Shown here: positions 14,838-25,023 of the stretch, one piece after another
Layout of the letters: each line of letters begins with the position of its first letter
Position numbering within the stretch: the stretch's first letter is position 1
Assembly: GCF_017912555.1 (NCBI RefSeq)
Contig: NZ_JAERSD010000008.1
Location: 1 to 64,000, forward strand
Source: Bacillus sp. REN3
GTDB taxonomy: Bacteria > Bacillota > Bacilli > Bacillales > Cytobacillaceae
Length of the DNA stretch: 64,000 nucleotides
Direction of reading: 5' to 3'
Program-made: the position numbers and the translations under genes
Notes under the pieces: generated by a model
What the model was told of the DNA's origin: nothing
The model's input: only the letters and a program-made list of their open reading frames with translations
The model's database searches: none

Positions 14838-15659
14838 TTACTCTTCGCTTAAAATCGTAATCACATCATAATTGGAATCAGTGAATTTTATTGTAACGGT
14901 GCCATGCTGTCTTGTTGAGTAGACATCAATCCATGCTTCATGGAGCATTTCGAGCAGGTCGGGATCAGGTTTGATTTCATTAGAATGAAAAAGTATTGCA
15001 AGCTGAGGGTCAAGATGTTCTATCAACAAATCTGAAAACGAATCCCTTTCTCCATATTGGGGAAGCTTGACGATGTTCACATTCTTTAAGGGCCTTGACA
15101 GGAATTGTTGCTCGGCTTTGCGGCTTGCCGAGCTGATATAAAAGATATGTTGATGAAAAAATTGAAAGGAAATATCTGATCCTTCCTTTTCTTCGCCACC
15201 CTCATAAACCAATTCGGCTATTAAGGACGGGAGAATTTCTTCTATATCCCCCTGCTTCCAGGATTTGATTTCCGCAGGGAGATCTGCTTTTATAAGGTTT
15301 TGAACTGATTTCCCGACAAGGATATTGCCAACTTTGTATTTTCTGATGACCTGTTCCAGATTACTCAATCCATCCCTGGATGTTATAAGCACACTGGAGA
15401 TGGAGCTAACCCGGAATAGGGAAAGCAGCCGTTCCAACTCATGGAAAGTATCCTCCCCTCCTGTGTTCAAGAGGATGTTCTCGCCGTTGCCATGCTGGAT
15501 CAGAGCAGCCTCTCCATCGCTTAATGAGAAAAAAGTAAAGGCAAGCTCATTTCTTTTAAGATTTACCTCGACCCCTTCCACCTCCACCGGTGAAGATGGT
15601 GATTCATACGGGATATAATACCAATTCAACACGGCCATGATCGCAAAAAGCAGCTTCAT
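14838..15659 (-). CDS. Degenerate ComEC-like beta-lactamase-fold protein
   Basis: A 273-residue protein with an N-terminal hydrophobic segment (MKLLFAIMAVLNWYY), probably a signal or anchor. The rest follows the C-terminal hydrolase domain of ComEC/Rec2. FTFFSLSDGEAALIQ stands for FLDVGQGDAILI, ENILLNTGG for ILIDTGG, and NVNIVKLPQYGERDSFSDLLIEHLDPQLAIL for the DVLKVPHHGS...LEAVKPE stretch. At the metal site, where THPHADH is expected, it reads ITSRDGLSN, and HHGS reads QYGE. It is therefore unlikely to be a metal hydrolase. The ATG at 15659 follows GGGAGGAG. It sits between dinG and ypmA, where B. subtilis has no such gene. Confidence 0.75.
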   Translation of the reverse strand: MKLLFAIMAVLNWYYIPYESPSSPVEVEGVEVNLKRNELAFTFFSLSDGEAALIQHGNGENILLNTGGEDTFHELERLLSLFRVSSISSVLITSRDGLSNLEQVIRKYKVGNILVGKSVQNLIKADLPAEIKSWKQGDIEEILPSLIAELVYEGGEEKEGSDISFQFFHQHIFYISSASRKAEQQFLSRPLKNVNIVKLPQYGERDSFSDLLIEHLDPQLAILFHSNEIKPDPDLLEMLHEAWIDVYSTRQHGTVTIKFTDSNYDVITILSEE

Positions 15660-15713
15660 TAACACTCCTCCCAATGACTTCTAGGTATAGAGTGCTCGTT
15701 TCGCTTAAAAATA

Positions 15714-18512
15714 TCAAAGCCAGTCGTATACATGTGCAATAATATCTGTTATTGACCCTTTCCTTACCTTTACTTCAGGAACCGAGGACAGAAACGACTT
15801 ACCATAAGCTGTCGTAAGGATCCTCCTGTCGAAAACAAAAATCATGCCTTTGTCAGTAGACGTCCTGATTAGTCTTCCAAATCCTTGCTTGAACCTGAGG
15901 ATTGCTTCTGGAAGGGCCAGTTCAGTGAACGGATTTCCGCCTCTTTCCTTGATCATCGCACTTTTAGCTGCCGTCAGCGGTTCATCCGGAGGCGAAAACG
16001 GGAGTCTGACTATGATCAGGCATGAAAGATCCTCTCCAGGGATGTCCACTCCCTCCCAAAAGCTGCTCGTCCCCAGAAGGATCGCTTTCTCAAATCGTTT
16101 GAAGTTCCTTGTCAGCCTGGTCCGGCTGCCGGCTGTTATGCCCTGTGCGATCAGAATGAAATCTTCAAGCAATCCGCTCTCTTTAATCAAGTCATGGGTT
16201 TTTTTCAGCATATCATGGGAAGTGAACAGAACAAGCATCCTGCCTTTCGTTGCTTCGGCGATGGAAATGATATGCTCCGTGATTGCGGCAACATATTCAT
16301 CATCGCTGACGGCTTTAATATCCGGCAAATCATCAGGTACAACAAGGCTTACCTGTTTTTCATAGCAAAAAGGCGATTCAATCACTTTCTCGATATGTGG
16401 CTCATGCAAACCTAATTCATTCTTCACATATTCGAAAGATCTATTGACAGAAAGACTTGCTGATGTGAGGATTACACTTTGTTTTTCATTGAAAAAGCGT
16501 GCGGACAAATAATCTGCAACATTTGCCGGACGGGCATAAATGGTCGCTGAATTTTGCAGCGCCCGAAGATCTGCTTCAATCCAGCGTACTGTTTTATCCG
16601 TATCCTCGATGAACAAAGCTTTAACTGTATCCCCGATGCTCTCGAGCGAACAGCGGAGCTGAACGATTTCTTCGAACAGGGCTTGTTCTTCAAGTGAAAG
16701 CGAAGAAATCTTAACGGCTTCCTTGAGCCTCTGCCCAAGGGCGAGGCCAACATCCTTTACAAGGAAGTAAAACCTTTCCGCCGCTGCTTTGAGCGCTGTC
16801 CATGTCCTGCTCTTTTCATCTTCTTTCAGCCCTGCATATACCTTGCTGCCCGCAGTTCTCGATTTAATCGCCTTTCTGGCATAAATGCCTGCAAGCTTGA
16901 AGAATTCATCGGTTTCATAAGACAAATCCGCAATTAACCGATTCACAACGGAGGTCTGCTTCCTGCCCTGAGTATGTACCTGGGATGAATGGTTGTCGAG
17001 CATCGTTTCAAGTTTGTAAAAAAGCTGTTGCTGCTCAAATTGTCCAAGCTGGTTCAATAAAAGCCGGAGTGTCATGAAATCAATGGATTGGCCAAAATGC
17101 TTACCTGCTGCCTTTTCGAATTGATGTCCTTCATCGAGGATGACATATTCATAATCCGGAAGTGCCTGTTTGCCAGAAACCAAGTCAGTCAGGAGCATAG
17201 CATGATTCGTGATCAGAAGATCGGCCAATCTGGCTTTTTCAATCGCTCTACGATAGAAATCAAATTCCTTCCATGGTTTTGTTTTAAGGAACAGCGAATG
17301 GTCATTCTTGATTTTATTCCAAAACAGCATGCCGCCGCTCGACAGATTCAATTCATCGGCATCACCTGTCTCTGTTTGGGTCAGCCAGACTAGAATCTGC
17401 ATTTTTGTCAAAGCAGTATCGTAGTTCTCCTCCTCCATCCTGAGGGATTGTTCGAACTTCGCCATATTGATGTAATGGCTGCGACCTTTTATCAATGCAA
17501 CCTCCAATTTGCCGTCAAACATTGTGTTAAGCATCGGCACGTCATTCGCCAACAGCTGCTCTTGAAGTTGCGTCGTATATGTACTGATGACAACTGGTAC
17601 ATTTTTTTCCCTGGAGAACACGGCTGCGGGAACGAGATAGCCTAGCGATTTCCCAACACCGGTCCCTGCCTCGATTAATGCATGCCAATTATTCGAAAAG
17701 GCTTCATAGACGAGGTCCATCATCTCATATTGGCCCTCCCGCGTTTCCAACCTTTCCAGGCCTTTTTGAAGCAGCCTCTGTTTCTCCACAGCTGAATGCG
17801 GATAGTCTAACGATTGATGGCCTTTCCCGGTGCCGTAGGTCATCGTCTTGAGGGCGATTCCACGATGAACTTGGATTCCTGGCGGCAAACTTTCTATTTT
17901 TCCTTCTTTGACAGTTAAAGCTTCTTCAAATATAAGATGGAGATCGCTCTTTAAACCTTCCGAGAGCTTTGTCAATTCCCTCAATGTTACATATGGAAGC
18001 TCCCTCATTTTTTCAAGCATGATCAACAGAAGTTCAGCTGTAACGAACGCGTCACTATCCGCCTGGTGAGGCCGGTCGTGCTGCAAACCTTCCTTTGAAG
18101 CAAGATCATTGAGTTTGAAACTGTCAGCTGCTGGATAAAAGATCCTCGCCAGTTCCACAGTATCAAGAACAGGTCCATAAAAACCCTCCAGTCCTGCTTC
18201 CATAAGCTCCTCCTGTAAAAAAGAAAGGTCGAATAAGACATTATGAGCCACGAAATATGCATCCTTCAGCATATTTTCGACTTCATGGGCAATCTCCTTG
18301 AAAAAAGGAGCCTCCTTCACCATTAAATCAGTGATTCCTGTCAGTTCCTCTATAAAAACCGGAATCTCCCTTCCCGGGTTTATCAGTGCATTGAACCGGC
18401 TGGAAATCTTTCCATCTTCAATAATGACGGCACCCAATTGGATAATCCGATCGCCTTTTTTTGGAGAATTCCCTGTGGTTTCCAAATCAATTACTACATA
18501 TTTATGGCCCAT
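15714..18512 (-). CDS. dinG: DinG-like protein with DnaQ-type 3'-5' exonuclease domain
   Basis: A 932-residue fusion. Residues about 1-170 are a DEDDh exonuclease (VVIDLETTGNSPKKGDRIIQ, then HNVLFDLSFL, then DRPHQADSDAFVTAELL). The rest is an XPD/DinG superfamily 2 helicase with Walker A EAGTGVGKSLGYLVP, box II ILDEGHQFEKAA, and motif VI near QGFGRLIRTSTDKG. The four-cysteine iron-sulphur cluster of E. coli DinG is not present. In Staphylococcus aureus the similar protein acts mainly as a 3'-5' exonuclease, so helicase activity should not be assumed. ATG at 18512 behind AGAGGTG. No LexA box is visible upstream. Confidence 0.93.
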   Translation of the reverse strand: MGHKYVVIDLETTGNSPKKGDRIIQLGAVIIEDGKISSRFNALINPGREIPVFIEELTGITDLMVKEAPFFKEIAHEVENMLKDAYFVAHNVLFDLSFLQEELMEAGLEGFYGPVLDTVELARIFYPAADSFKLNDLASKEGLQHDRPHQADSDAFVTAELLLIMLEKMRELPYVTLRELTKLSEGLKSDLHLIFEEALTVKEGKIESLPPGIQVHRGIALKTMTYGTGKGHQSLDYPHSAVEKQRLLQKGLERLETREGQYEMMDLVYEAFSNNWHALIEAGTGVGKSLGYLVPAAVFSREKNVPVVISTYTTQLQEQLLANDVPMLNTMFDGKLEVALIKGRSHYINMAKFEQSLRMEEENYDTALTKMQILVWLTQTETGDADELNLSSGGMLFWNKIKNDHSLFLKTKPWKEFDFYRRAIEKARLADLLITNHAMLLTDLVSGKQALPDYEYVILDEGHQFEKAAGKHFGQSIDFMTLRLLLNQLGQFEQQQLFYKLETMLDNHSSQVHTQGRKQTSVVNRLIADLSYETDEFFKLAGIYARKAIKSRTAGSKVYAGLKEDEKSRTWTALKAAAERFYFLVKDVGLALGQRLKEAVKISSLSLEEQALFEEIVQLRCSLESIGDTVKALFIEDTDKTVRWIEADLRALQNSATIYARPANVADYLSARFFNEKQSVILTSASLSVNRSFEYVKNELGLHEPHIEKVIESPFCYEKQVSLVVPDDLPDIKAVSDDEYVAAITEHIISIAEATKGRMLVLFTSHDMLKKTHDLIKESGLLEDFILIAQGITAGSRTRLTRNFKRFEKAILLGTSSFWEGVDIPGEDLSCLIIVRLPFSPPDEPLTAAKSAMIKERGGNPFTELALPEAILRFKQGFGRLIRTSTDKGMIFVFDRRILTTAYGKSFLSSVPEVKVRKGSITDIIAHVYDWL

Positions 18513-18652
18513 AACATACACCTCTAACATTCAGTCAATCAAAAACGTATCATAAATTCAGGAAAAGAGAAAGGACCAGTTCTGCCAATCAAAAATCTCC
18601 AAAGAAACTCCCTCCCATTATTCTCCTAAAATTAAATCTTTCATATGTATGC

Positions 18653-18678
18653 AAAAAACTCCCGCGATTGCGGGAGTT
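18653..18678 (-). terminator. Terminator of panBCD
   Basis: On the minus strand the stem AACTCCCGC-AAT-GCGGGAGTT is followed by a T run, just after the panD stop. Confidence 0.9.
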
Positions 18679-18682
18679 CCAG

Positions 18683-19066
18683 TCAGAAAATCGTTTTTTC
18701 CGGCTCTGCGTTTATCATTTCAACAATCCGGTTGTTTTCGTCCATCAAAGCGATCTTTGGCTGGTGGCTTGCCACTTTTTCTTCAGGAACTAGGGCATAG
18801 GAAATGATGATGACCACATCTCCTTCATGGACAAGGCGCGCTGCCGCTCCATTCAAGCAGACAACCCCGCTCCCTCTTTCCCCAGGAATGATATAAGTTT
18901 CAAAGCGGGCACCGTTATTGTTGTTGACGATTTGGACTTTCTCGTTGCCAACCATCCCGACTGCGTCAAGGATCTCGCTATCAATCGTAATGCTTCCTAC
19001 GTAATTGAGATTTGCTTCAGTCACGCGGGCGCGATGGATTTTTGCATTCATCATGGTGCGGAACAT
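18683..19066 (-). CDS. panD: Aspartate 1-decarboxylase
   Basis: A 127-residue pyruvoyl enzyme making beta-alanine for pantothenate. The self-cleavage site is the Gly24-Ser25 pair in NYVGSITID, which yields the beta chain and the pyruvoyl alpha chain. Other family marks are the N terminus [18 protein letters not shown] and [22 protein letters not shown]. It is the last gene of panBCD, 22 bases after panC. Confidence 0.97.
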   Translation of the reverse strand: MFRTMMNAKIHRARVTEANLNYVGSITIDSEILDAVGMVGNEKVQIVNNNNGARFETYIIPGERGSGVVCLNGAAARLVHEGDVVIIISYALVPEEKVASHQPKIALMDENNRIVEMINAEPEKTIF

Positions 19067-19088
19067 AGTTTTTCTTCCCCCTAATTCG

Positions 19089-19937
19089 TTATTCGACTTC
19101 CAGGATGATATTATCGATCAGCCTTGCTTTCGAGAATTTCACAGCGAGGGCGATAATGATTTTACCTTGCAGCCTTTCAAGCTTCATCAAATCCGGATAT
19201 GAGAGAATATCGATATATTCAATGCTTGCATCACAATTCTGGCTTAGGTGTTCCCGAATTGCTGCAAATACTTTCGCTGGGTCGCGTTCGCCTTCCATAA
19301 TTGCTTCCTTTGCAAGTATCATGCCTTTATTCAATTCGGCTGCCTGTTTTCTTTCTTCTTGATCCAAATACACGTTGCGGGAGCTTTTGGCCAATCCGTC
19401 AGATTCTCTCACAGTCTCGACAGCGACCAGTTCGATTGGAAAATGGAAATCCCTGATCAGACCATCGACAACCGCAACCTGCTGGGCGTCCTTCAATCCA
19501 AAATAAGCCCTGCCCGGCTGGACAATATTGAATAATTTCACGAGGACTGTCGCGACACCATCGAAATGGCTAGGCCTGGATTTGCCGCACATGACCTCAG
19601 TCCGTTCCTGTACAAAGACTTTGACCGATGGTGATTTCGGATACATTTCCATTGCTGACGGATAAAAAACGAAATCAACGCCCTCCTCTTCAGCGACATT
19701 CCTATCCCTTTCAAAGTCCCTTGGATAAGCATCAAGATCCTCCGTCGGCCCAAATTGGAGAGGATTCACGAATATACTCAGTACGACAATGTCATTCTCT
19801 TTCCTTGCCTGCCTCAATAACGAGACATGGCCCTCGTGAAGATAGCCCATAGTCGGCACATAGCCGATTGTTGCGTCTGATTGTTTCAATTTTAAAATAT
19901 GCTGTTGCATTTCAGCGATTGTTGTAATGACCTTCAT
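19089..19937 (-). CDS. panC: Pantoate--beta-alanine ligase
   Basis: A 282-residue ATP-dependent ligase of the HIGH nucleotidyltransferase superfamily, joining pantoate and beta-alanine. The HIGH region is [20 protein letters not shown] and the KMSKS-like region is [15 protein letters not shown]. The segment [15 protein letters not shown] is also typical. Its start overlaps the panB stop by four bases, so the genes are coupled. Confidence 0.97.
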   Translation of the reverse strand: MKVITTIAEMQQHILKLKQSDATIGYVPTMGYLHEGHVSLLRQARKENDIVVLSIFVNPLQFGPTEDLDAYPRDFERDRNVAEEEGVDFVFYPSAMEMYPKSPSVKVFVQERTEVMCGKSRPSHFDGVATVLVKLFNIVQPGRAYFGLKDAQQVAVVDGLIRDFHFPIELVAVETVRESDGLAKSSRNVYLDQEERKQAAELNKGMILAKEAIMEGERDPAKVFAAIREHLSQNCDASIEYIDILSYPDLMKLERLQGKIIIALAVKFSKARLIDNIILEVE

Positions 19938-20770
19938 TCTTTTCCTCCGTATAATGACTGGAGTTCCTCTTCCTTCATCGTGAAGCTATGTTTCTCTTCC
20001 GGGAAAGCGCTATTCCGAACTTCCGATACATAAGCATTCAAACCTGCGGCAATCTTTTCATTCACATTTTCGTATTGCTTTACGAATTTAGGCACGCGAT
20101 CTACTCCGTAGGTGATGATATCATGGTAAACAAGCACTTGTCCGTCAACGTTCACCCCTGCTCCAATCCCAATGGTTGGAATCGACAGGCTGCTGGAAAC
20201 CTGCTCGGCAATCTGCTTAGGCACGCATTCAAGGACAAGCGAGATGGCACCTGCTTCTTCACATTTTTTTGCGTCATCGAGCAATTTCTTGGCCGCATCC
20301 GCGCTTTTCCCCTGTACCTTATAGCCTCCAAGCACTCCAACAGATTGTGGAGTGAGTCCGAGGTGTGCGACGACCGGAACGCCTGCCCTGGTCAATGCTT
20401 TAATATGGTCGATGACTTCATCCCCGCCTTCGACCTTTACGGCATTCGCGCCGGTCTCCTGGATGATCCTCGCTCCATTCAAAAGGGTATCCCGTATTGA
20501 GAGATGGTAACTCATAAATGGCATATCGACAACAATGAATGTATTGCTTGCGCCTCTTCTCACTGCTTTTGCATGATGGACCATATCATCCATCGTCACA
20601 GGAATAGTTGAATCATAACCGAGAACGACCATTCCAAGTGAATCACCGACCAGGATCATGTCCGCTTCAGCCTGTTCTGCATGTTTAGCTGATGGATAAT
20701 CGTACGCTGTCACCATGACAATCTTGTTTCCTGACTGCTTCATCTTCAAAAAATCGGTAGTTTGCTTCAT
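19934..20770 (-). CDS. panB: 3-methyl-2-oxobutanoate hydroxymethyltransferase
   Basis: A 278-residue TIM-barrel enzyme making ketopantoate from 2-oxoisovalerate and methylenetetrahydrofolate. Metal and substrate residues are visible in [29 protein letters not shown], the VEGGDEV motif and [20 protein letters not shown]. The ATG at 20770 follows AAGGAGGGAT; a longer frame to 20866 runs back through the leader terminator and is rejected. The panBCD operon is preceded by a structured leader. Confidence 0.97.
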   Translation of the reverse strand: MKQTTDFLKMKQSGNKIVMVTAYDYPSAKHAEQAEADMILVGDSLGMVVLGYDSTIPVTMDDMVHHAKAVRRGASNTFIVVDMPFMSYHLSIRDTLLNGARIIQETGANAVKVEGGDEVIDHIKALTRAGVPVVAHLGLTPQSVGVLGGYKVQGKSADAAKKLLDDAKKCEEAGAISLVLECVPKQIAEQVSSSLSIPTIGIGAGVNVDGQVLVYHDIITYGVDRVPKFVKQYENVNEKIAAGLNAYVSEVRNSAFPEEKHSFTMKEEELQSLYGGKE

Positions 20771-20910
20771 AGCGATCCCTCCTTTTTTTAAGAGGAGATA
20801 AAACAATCCTTCAATGCTTACACTAAAAAAGGGCCCATCTATACCAGAAGGACCCTTTGAAGCCATGCATTTGTTTCATCCCTCTGTCCCAGTCCATCGC
20901 AGGATCCAGG
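20771..20910 (-). promoter_or_regulatory. Structured leader RNA of panBCD, candidate pan motif
   Basis: A TATAAT on the minus strand (20923-20918) predicts a transcript start near 20910. The roughly 140-base leader contains a pairable segment near 20878-20910 (CCTGGATCCTGCGATGGACTGG). It ends in a terminator stem AAAGGGTCC / GGGCCCTTT at 20829-20858 followed by six T, placed ahead of the panB ribosome binding site. A conserved structured RNA, the pan motif, is known upstream of panB in many Bacillota, and this leader is in the right place. Assignment to that motif is inferred because I could not score it. Confidence 0.55.
20825..20858 (-). terminator. Terminator hairpin inside the panB leader
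   Basis: On the minus strand AAAGGGTCC ... GGGCCCTTTTTT forms a stem and T tract about 55 bases before panB. It could end read-through from birA, act as an attenuator for panBCD, or do both. Confidence 0.75.
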
Positions 20911-21016
20911 CAGACCTATTATATTTGATCACTTGCTAGACACGAAAAGGTGCAGTTCATGCGATACTGCCCAGAATGATTATAGCAAAAGAGCTTCCCT
21001 TTGGCTACTAGCCGGT

Positions 21017-22000
21017 TCATTCATTTAACTGGATGTCAGCAGAATAGATGTGGTGGATCCTTCCGCCAGAATCCTCGATGAGCAATACCCCATCATCTGT
21101 GATCCCAATGGCTTTGCCTCTGATCTCCCCGGTCAGTGTCCGTGCAGTGATATTCTTGCCGATGCTGACTGCATAACTTTCCCAAATCAGCCTGATTGGA
21201 TAGAAGCCCTTTTCCAAATATAGTAAATACAGCTTTTCCAGTTCCTCAAGAATTGCCCGGATCAACTTTTCCCTGACTATTGTCTTTCCTGTCTCGATCG
21301 CGAGAGAAGAAGCAATTGAAAGTAAATCTTCAGGAAAGTCCTCCTCCCGTGTATTCACATTCACTCCGATCCCGATGATGATGGAGTTGATACGATCCGA
21401 CTCTGCCTGCAGTTCTGTAAGGATGCCGGTAAGCTTTTTGCCGTTGGCCAGGATATCATTCGGCCACTTGATCTCTGGCAAAATACCGGTGACTTCTTCA
21501 ATCGCCTGGACCACAGCTACTGCAGCAATCAGAGTCAGCTGTGGCGCTTTCGGGATTGGAAGCTTGGGACGGAGTATAATGCTCATCCAAATGCCTGAAT
21601 ACTTTGGAGAATACCATTTCCTGTCCATCCTTCCCCTGCCGGCAGTCTGTTCTTCTGCAATAACGACTGTTCCTTCATCCGCGTTTTCATATGCCAGCGC
21701 CTGCGCGATTTTCTGGGTGGAATCCACGCTATCAAAATAATGGAGATTCCTTCCGACAAAAGCGGTTTTCAGTCCGAGCTTTATCTTATCAGCAGTCATA
21801 TGTTCAGGCATGGAAATGATTTTATAGCCTTTTCTCCTTACTGCTTCGAACTCGAATCCTTCTTTGCGGAGATCCTCGATGTGCTTCCAGACGGCAGTGC
21901 GCGAACAGCCGGCAATATCCGCCAAGTGCTGGCCTGACAAGTATTCACAATCAGAATTGGTGAATGCTTCTATCATCTTTTTCCTAATTTCGGATTGCAT
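21017..22000 (-). CDS. birA: Bifunctional biotin ligase / biotin operon repressor
   Basis: A 327-residue group II BirA. The N-terminal winged helix (about 1-65, LADIAGCSRTAVWKHIEDLRKEGFEFE) binds bio operators. The central ligase domain has the biotin-adenylate loop AGRGRMDRKW near residue 121 and IKWPNDIL with the catalytic Lys region. A C-terminal SH3-like domain ends with GVLLIEDSGGRIHHIYSADI. It overlaps the end of cca by 17 bases and is the last gene of the dapB-to-birA gene string before the pan leader. Confidence 0.96.
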   Translation of the reverse strand: MQSEIRKKMIEAFTNSDCEYLSGQHLADIAGCSRTAVWKHIEDLRKEGFEFEAVRRKGYKIISMPEHMTADKIKLGLKTAFVGRNLHYFDSVDSTQKIAQALAYENADEGTVVIAEEQTAGRGRMDRKWYSPKYSGIWMSIILRPKLPIPKAPQLTLIAAVAVVQAIEEVTGILPEIKWPNDILANGKKLTGILTELQAESDRINSIIIGIGVNVNTREEDFPEDLLSIASSLAIETGKTIVREKLIRAILEELEKLYLLYLEKGFYPIRLIWESYAVSIGKNITARTLTGEIRGKAIGITDDGVLLIEDSGGRIHHIYSADIQLNE

Positions 22001-23183
22001 GCTGAAGCCACTCCCTTATTTGATCCTTTTTATTTTGCACTTCTCTGAATATAACTGCTCGTTCAACCTCTTCCAATACATCCCGGATCCACGGCCCTGC
22101 ACCTCTGTCCAGCCATTCCATCAAGTCATTGCCAGATACCTGCAAATCAGATCTGTTCTTTATCGGGAGCCCTTCATATAGGTCTTTGATTCTTGGAATG
22201 TCGCTTTTCATTCCTGAGGAAATGCTGTTAATAATTTTTTCCGCAGAAATAGCTGTTTCCAATCCAGCTCCATAAACCGTTTTCCTGGTCCACTCTTCAT
22301 GTTCCCTGTAGTGGAGCCATGTAACAATATCCTTTATTTTCCTGATTCTTTGCACCGGCAGCTTCCAGCTCCTCAAAAACGGCTCATATTCATTGCTGCC
22401 GATTTCGAGCGTAAAGAGCAGTAATGCCCATATTTCAGCAAGTGTCAGCTGTTTTGACTCGATTTCGGAAAACCGGACCAGTCTATCCTTTTGTCCCCCG
22501 AGTCCCGGCAAATATTGATGGATACCGGTTCTCGCCAGCATTTCAATCGCTCTTTGCCGGTTTTGGCCTACCAATATCTTTTCGAATTCGATCGCTCTTC
22601 TTTCCACTGCGATGTTTACGAGCAAGGCACTGTTTCTTTCAAGGGAAGCCAAGGTGTTTTCTTCGATTTCGAATCCTAATTGCGAATGGAATCGGATGGC
22701 CCTCAGCATCCTTAAAGCATCTTCACGGAACCGCTCATCGGGGTTGCCCACCGTGACGATTTGCCGATTTGCTATGGCTTGCTGTCCACGGAATGGATCG
22801 ATGATCCGCCCTTGTCTGTCCATTGCCATCGCGTTCATGGTAAAATCGCGCCGTTGCAAATCATCCTCCAATGACCTTATGAAAGAAACCTTGTCTGGCC
22901 GTCTGAAGTCACTGTAGCCCGATTCTGCCCTGTAGGTTGTCACTTCATATGCCGCTCCTTTGAAGTGAACAAGTATCGTACCGTGTTCGATGCCGATATC
23001 CGTAGTTTTTGGGAATATCTGCTTCAGTTCCTCAGGCAGTGCGGATGTTGCGATATCAACATCCGAAATAACCCTGCCAAGAATATGGTCACGGACCGAT
23101 CCCCCGACAAAATAAGCTTCAAATCCGGAATGTTCAATTGCCTCAAGGACAGGAGCTGCATCCAAGAAAGGTCTTCCAATCAT
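21984..23183 (-). CDS. cca: CCA tRNA nucleotidyltransferase
   Basis: A 399-residue class II tRNA nucleotidyltransferase that adds or repairs the 3' CCA end. The head domain shows [20 protein letters not shown] with the two catalytic Asp residues. [31 protein letters not shown] is the next motif, and the neck holds [21 protein letters not shown]. No HD domain is present, as usual for Bacillota. The start overlaps the bshA stop by four bases. Confidence 0.96.
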   Translation of the reverse strand: MIGRPFLDAAPVLEAIEHSGFEAYFVGGSVRDHILGRVISDVDIATSALPEELKQIFPKTTDIGIEHGTILVHFKGAAYEVTTYRAESGYSDFRRPDKVSFIRSLEDDLQRRDFTMNAMAMDRQGRIIDPFRGQQAIANRQIVTVGNPDERFREDALRMLRAIRFHSQLGFEIEENTLASLERNSALLVNIAVERRAIEFEKILVGQNRQRAIEMLARTGIHQYLPGLGGQKDRLVRFSEIESKQLTLAEIWALLLFTLEIGSNEYEPFLRSWKLPVQRIRKIKDIVTWLHYREHEEWTRKTVYGAGLETAISAEKIINSISSGMKSDIPRIKDLYEGLPIKNRSDLQVSGNDLMEWLDRGAGPWIRDVLEEVERAVIFREVQNKKDQIREWLQHAIRN

Positions 23184-24319
23184 CGCTCGTCCCGCCCTAC
23201 TAGTTGATAATAGATGTTCTCATATTCGGCAACAATCTGTTCGGCACTGAATCGCTCCCGGGCCCTTTTTACTGAATTTTCCGAGAATCGCTTGTGGAGA
23301 TCAGCACCCGAAAGGATTTCAACGGCTTTTTCGGTAACATCAAGGGTATCTCCCAGTTCACATATGTATCCCGTTTCGCCATCCTTGATCACTTCCGGTA
23401 TCCCGCCAATATTTGTTCCGATGCAAGGGACTCCGCACGCCATGGCTTCCAAAGCTACGAGGCCGAAGCTCTCTTTTTCCGATAGCAGGAGCATCAAATC
23501 ACTTAGGGAATATAGCTCCTCCACTGTATCCTGTTTGCCGAGCATCAATATTTTATCCCTGATCCCAAGCTCCTCCGCGAGAGTGCATACAGCCTTCATT
23601 TCGGGACCATCCCCTACAAGCAAAAGTTTTGCAGGCATTTTTTCGAGAATCCCCGCGAACGCCTTGACAACATCTGGAACTCTTTTGACCGGCCTGAAAT
23701 TGGAAACATGGATGATCACTTTTTCATCCGGAAGGATTCCAAGTTCATTTCTAAGCTCACATGAATCTGTCTTCCTTGAACCCTTCATGTCAATAAAATT
23801 GTAAACACAGGCAATTTCTTTGTTTGGCTTTATCAGTTCATGAGTCTGGGCAATTAACGAGTTAGATACTGCTGTAACATAATCTGACTTTTCAATGCCG
23901 AAACGGATGGCATCAGTCAGTGACTGGTCATATCCGAGGACAGTGATATCTGTCCCATGGAGTGTCGTCACGATTTTCAAATCGCGCCCACTCATTTCTC
24001 TCGCTAAAATCGCACAGACCGCATGGGGAATCGCGTAATGGGCATGAAGAACATCAAGGTTCTCGAGGACTGCGACTTCTGCGATTTTGCTTGCAAGCGC
24101 AATATCATAGGGAGGGTATTGGAAGACGGAATATTGGTTGACTTCCACCTCATGGGAGGAAATATTATGGTACATTTTTTTCAATCGGAATGGCAGGCTT
24201 GAAGAAATGAAGTGTATTTCGTGCCCTTTTTCCGCAAGCAATATCCCAAGTTCAGTTGCGACAACGCCTGAACCGCCGACTGTAGGATAGCAGGTGATGC
24301 CAATCTTAAGTTTTTTCAT
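23180..24319 (-). CDS. bshA: Bacillithiol biosynthesis glycosyltransferase BshA
   Basis: A 379-residue GT4 enzyme that joins N-acetylglucosamine from its UDP form to L-malate, the first step of bacillithiol synthesis. The start [25 protein letters not shown] is diagnostic for BshA. The C-terminal Rossmann domain holds the E-x7-E motif in [18 protein letters not shown]. It overlaps bshB1 by four bases, so the first two steps of the pathway are coded together. Confidence 0.96.
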   Translation of the reverse strand: MKKLKIGITCYPTVGGSGVVATELGILLAEKGHEIHFISSSLPFRLKKMYHNISSHEVEVNQYSVFQYPPYDIALASKIAEVAVLENLDVLHAHYAIPHAVCAILAREMSGRDLKIVTTLHGTDITVLGYDQSLTDAIRFGIEKSDYVTAVSNSLIAQTHELIKPNKEIACVYNFIDMKGSRKTDSCELRNELGILPDEKVIIHVSNFRPVKRVPDVVKAFAGILEKMPAKLLLVGDGPEMKAVCTLAEELGIRDKILMLGKQDTVEELYSLSDLMLLLSEKESFGLVALEAMACGVPCIGTNIGGIPEVIKDGETGYICELGDTLDVTEKAVEILSGADLHKRFSENSVKRARERFSAEQIVAEYENIYYQLVGRDER

Positions 24320-25023
24320 TTCCCTTCCCCTAACAAATCCTTTTGGATTAATATTGGTTTTTTTGATTTGAAGCCCTCGGCAAACTCTGTTCCAACCTCT
24401 TTGCCAAACAGCTTTTCACGTGCTTCGACACTTTCGATGTAGCCATTTACAAGCGGGGTCTCAAAAGTAGTTTCCCCTTTTTCGAATTGACTGCTATAGG
24501 CATTTAACGCTGCAACCTTCCTGTCCATTGTGGACGAAATGTCGATAACAAAATCAGGCTTGTGGAATCCATTGATCATATAATAATAAAATCCTCTTGC
24601 CCGATGCGGAGGCAGTTCCAAATCCGTACCGTATTTTCGGACTGCTGCCGAAAAGACCGCCTCCTCTACCAGGCGGGCACAGTTGCCATGGTCAGGATGA
24701 CGGTCGTCAAAATATGGCGCAAATACTAATGACGGGCGGTACAGTCTGATCACTTTCACAACTTTCCTTATATACTCTTCCTTCAGGAAGAGACCCCTGT
24801 CAGGTATATCCAAGGTTTCCCTGACCTTTACACCGAGGATTCCGGCTGCGCTGGCTGCCTCCTCCATCCTTGTTCCCACTGTTCCATTTGAAGACATTTC
24901 AGCTCTCGTCAAATCACAGATACCAATGTTTTTTTCTTCATCAGCATATTTGGCAATCGTGCCCCCCATCCCAATTTCAACGTCATCCGCATGGGCGCCG
25001 AAAGCAAGGATATCAAGCTTCAT
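24316..25023 (-). CDS. bshB1: Bacillithiol biosynthesis deacetylase BshB1
   Basis: A 235-residue zinc-dependent N-acetylglucosaminyl-malate deacetylase of the LmbE family, the second step of bacillithiol synthesis. The metal-binding motif is in [13 protein letters not shown] (HxDD) and the later ligand in [21 protein letters not shown]. The start is taken at ATG 25023; a GTG nine bases upstream overlaps the ribosome binding site. It overlaps the end of mgsA by 11 bases. Confidence 0.96.
   Translation of the reverse strand: MKLDILAFGAHADDVEIGMGGTIAKYADEEKNIGICDLTRAEMSSNGTVGTRMEEAASAAGILGVKVRETLDIPDRGLFLKEEYIRKVVKVIRLYRPSLVFAPYFDDRHPDHGNCARLVEEAVFSAAVRKYGTDLELPPHRARGFYYYMINGFHKPDFVIDISSTMDRKVAALNAYSSQFEKGETTFETPLVNGYIESVEAREKLFGKEVGTEFAEGFKSKKPILIQKDLLGEGK

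Noticed and set aside
20771-20910. T-box riboswitch before panB
   Set aside because: No T-box sequence of the GGGTGGAACCGCG type and no specifier loop are visible, although a terminator is present.
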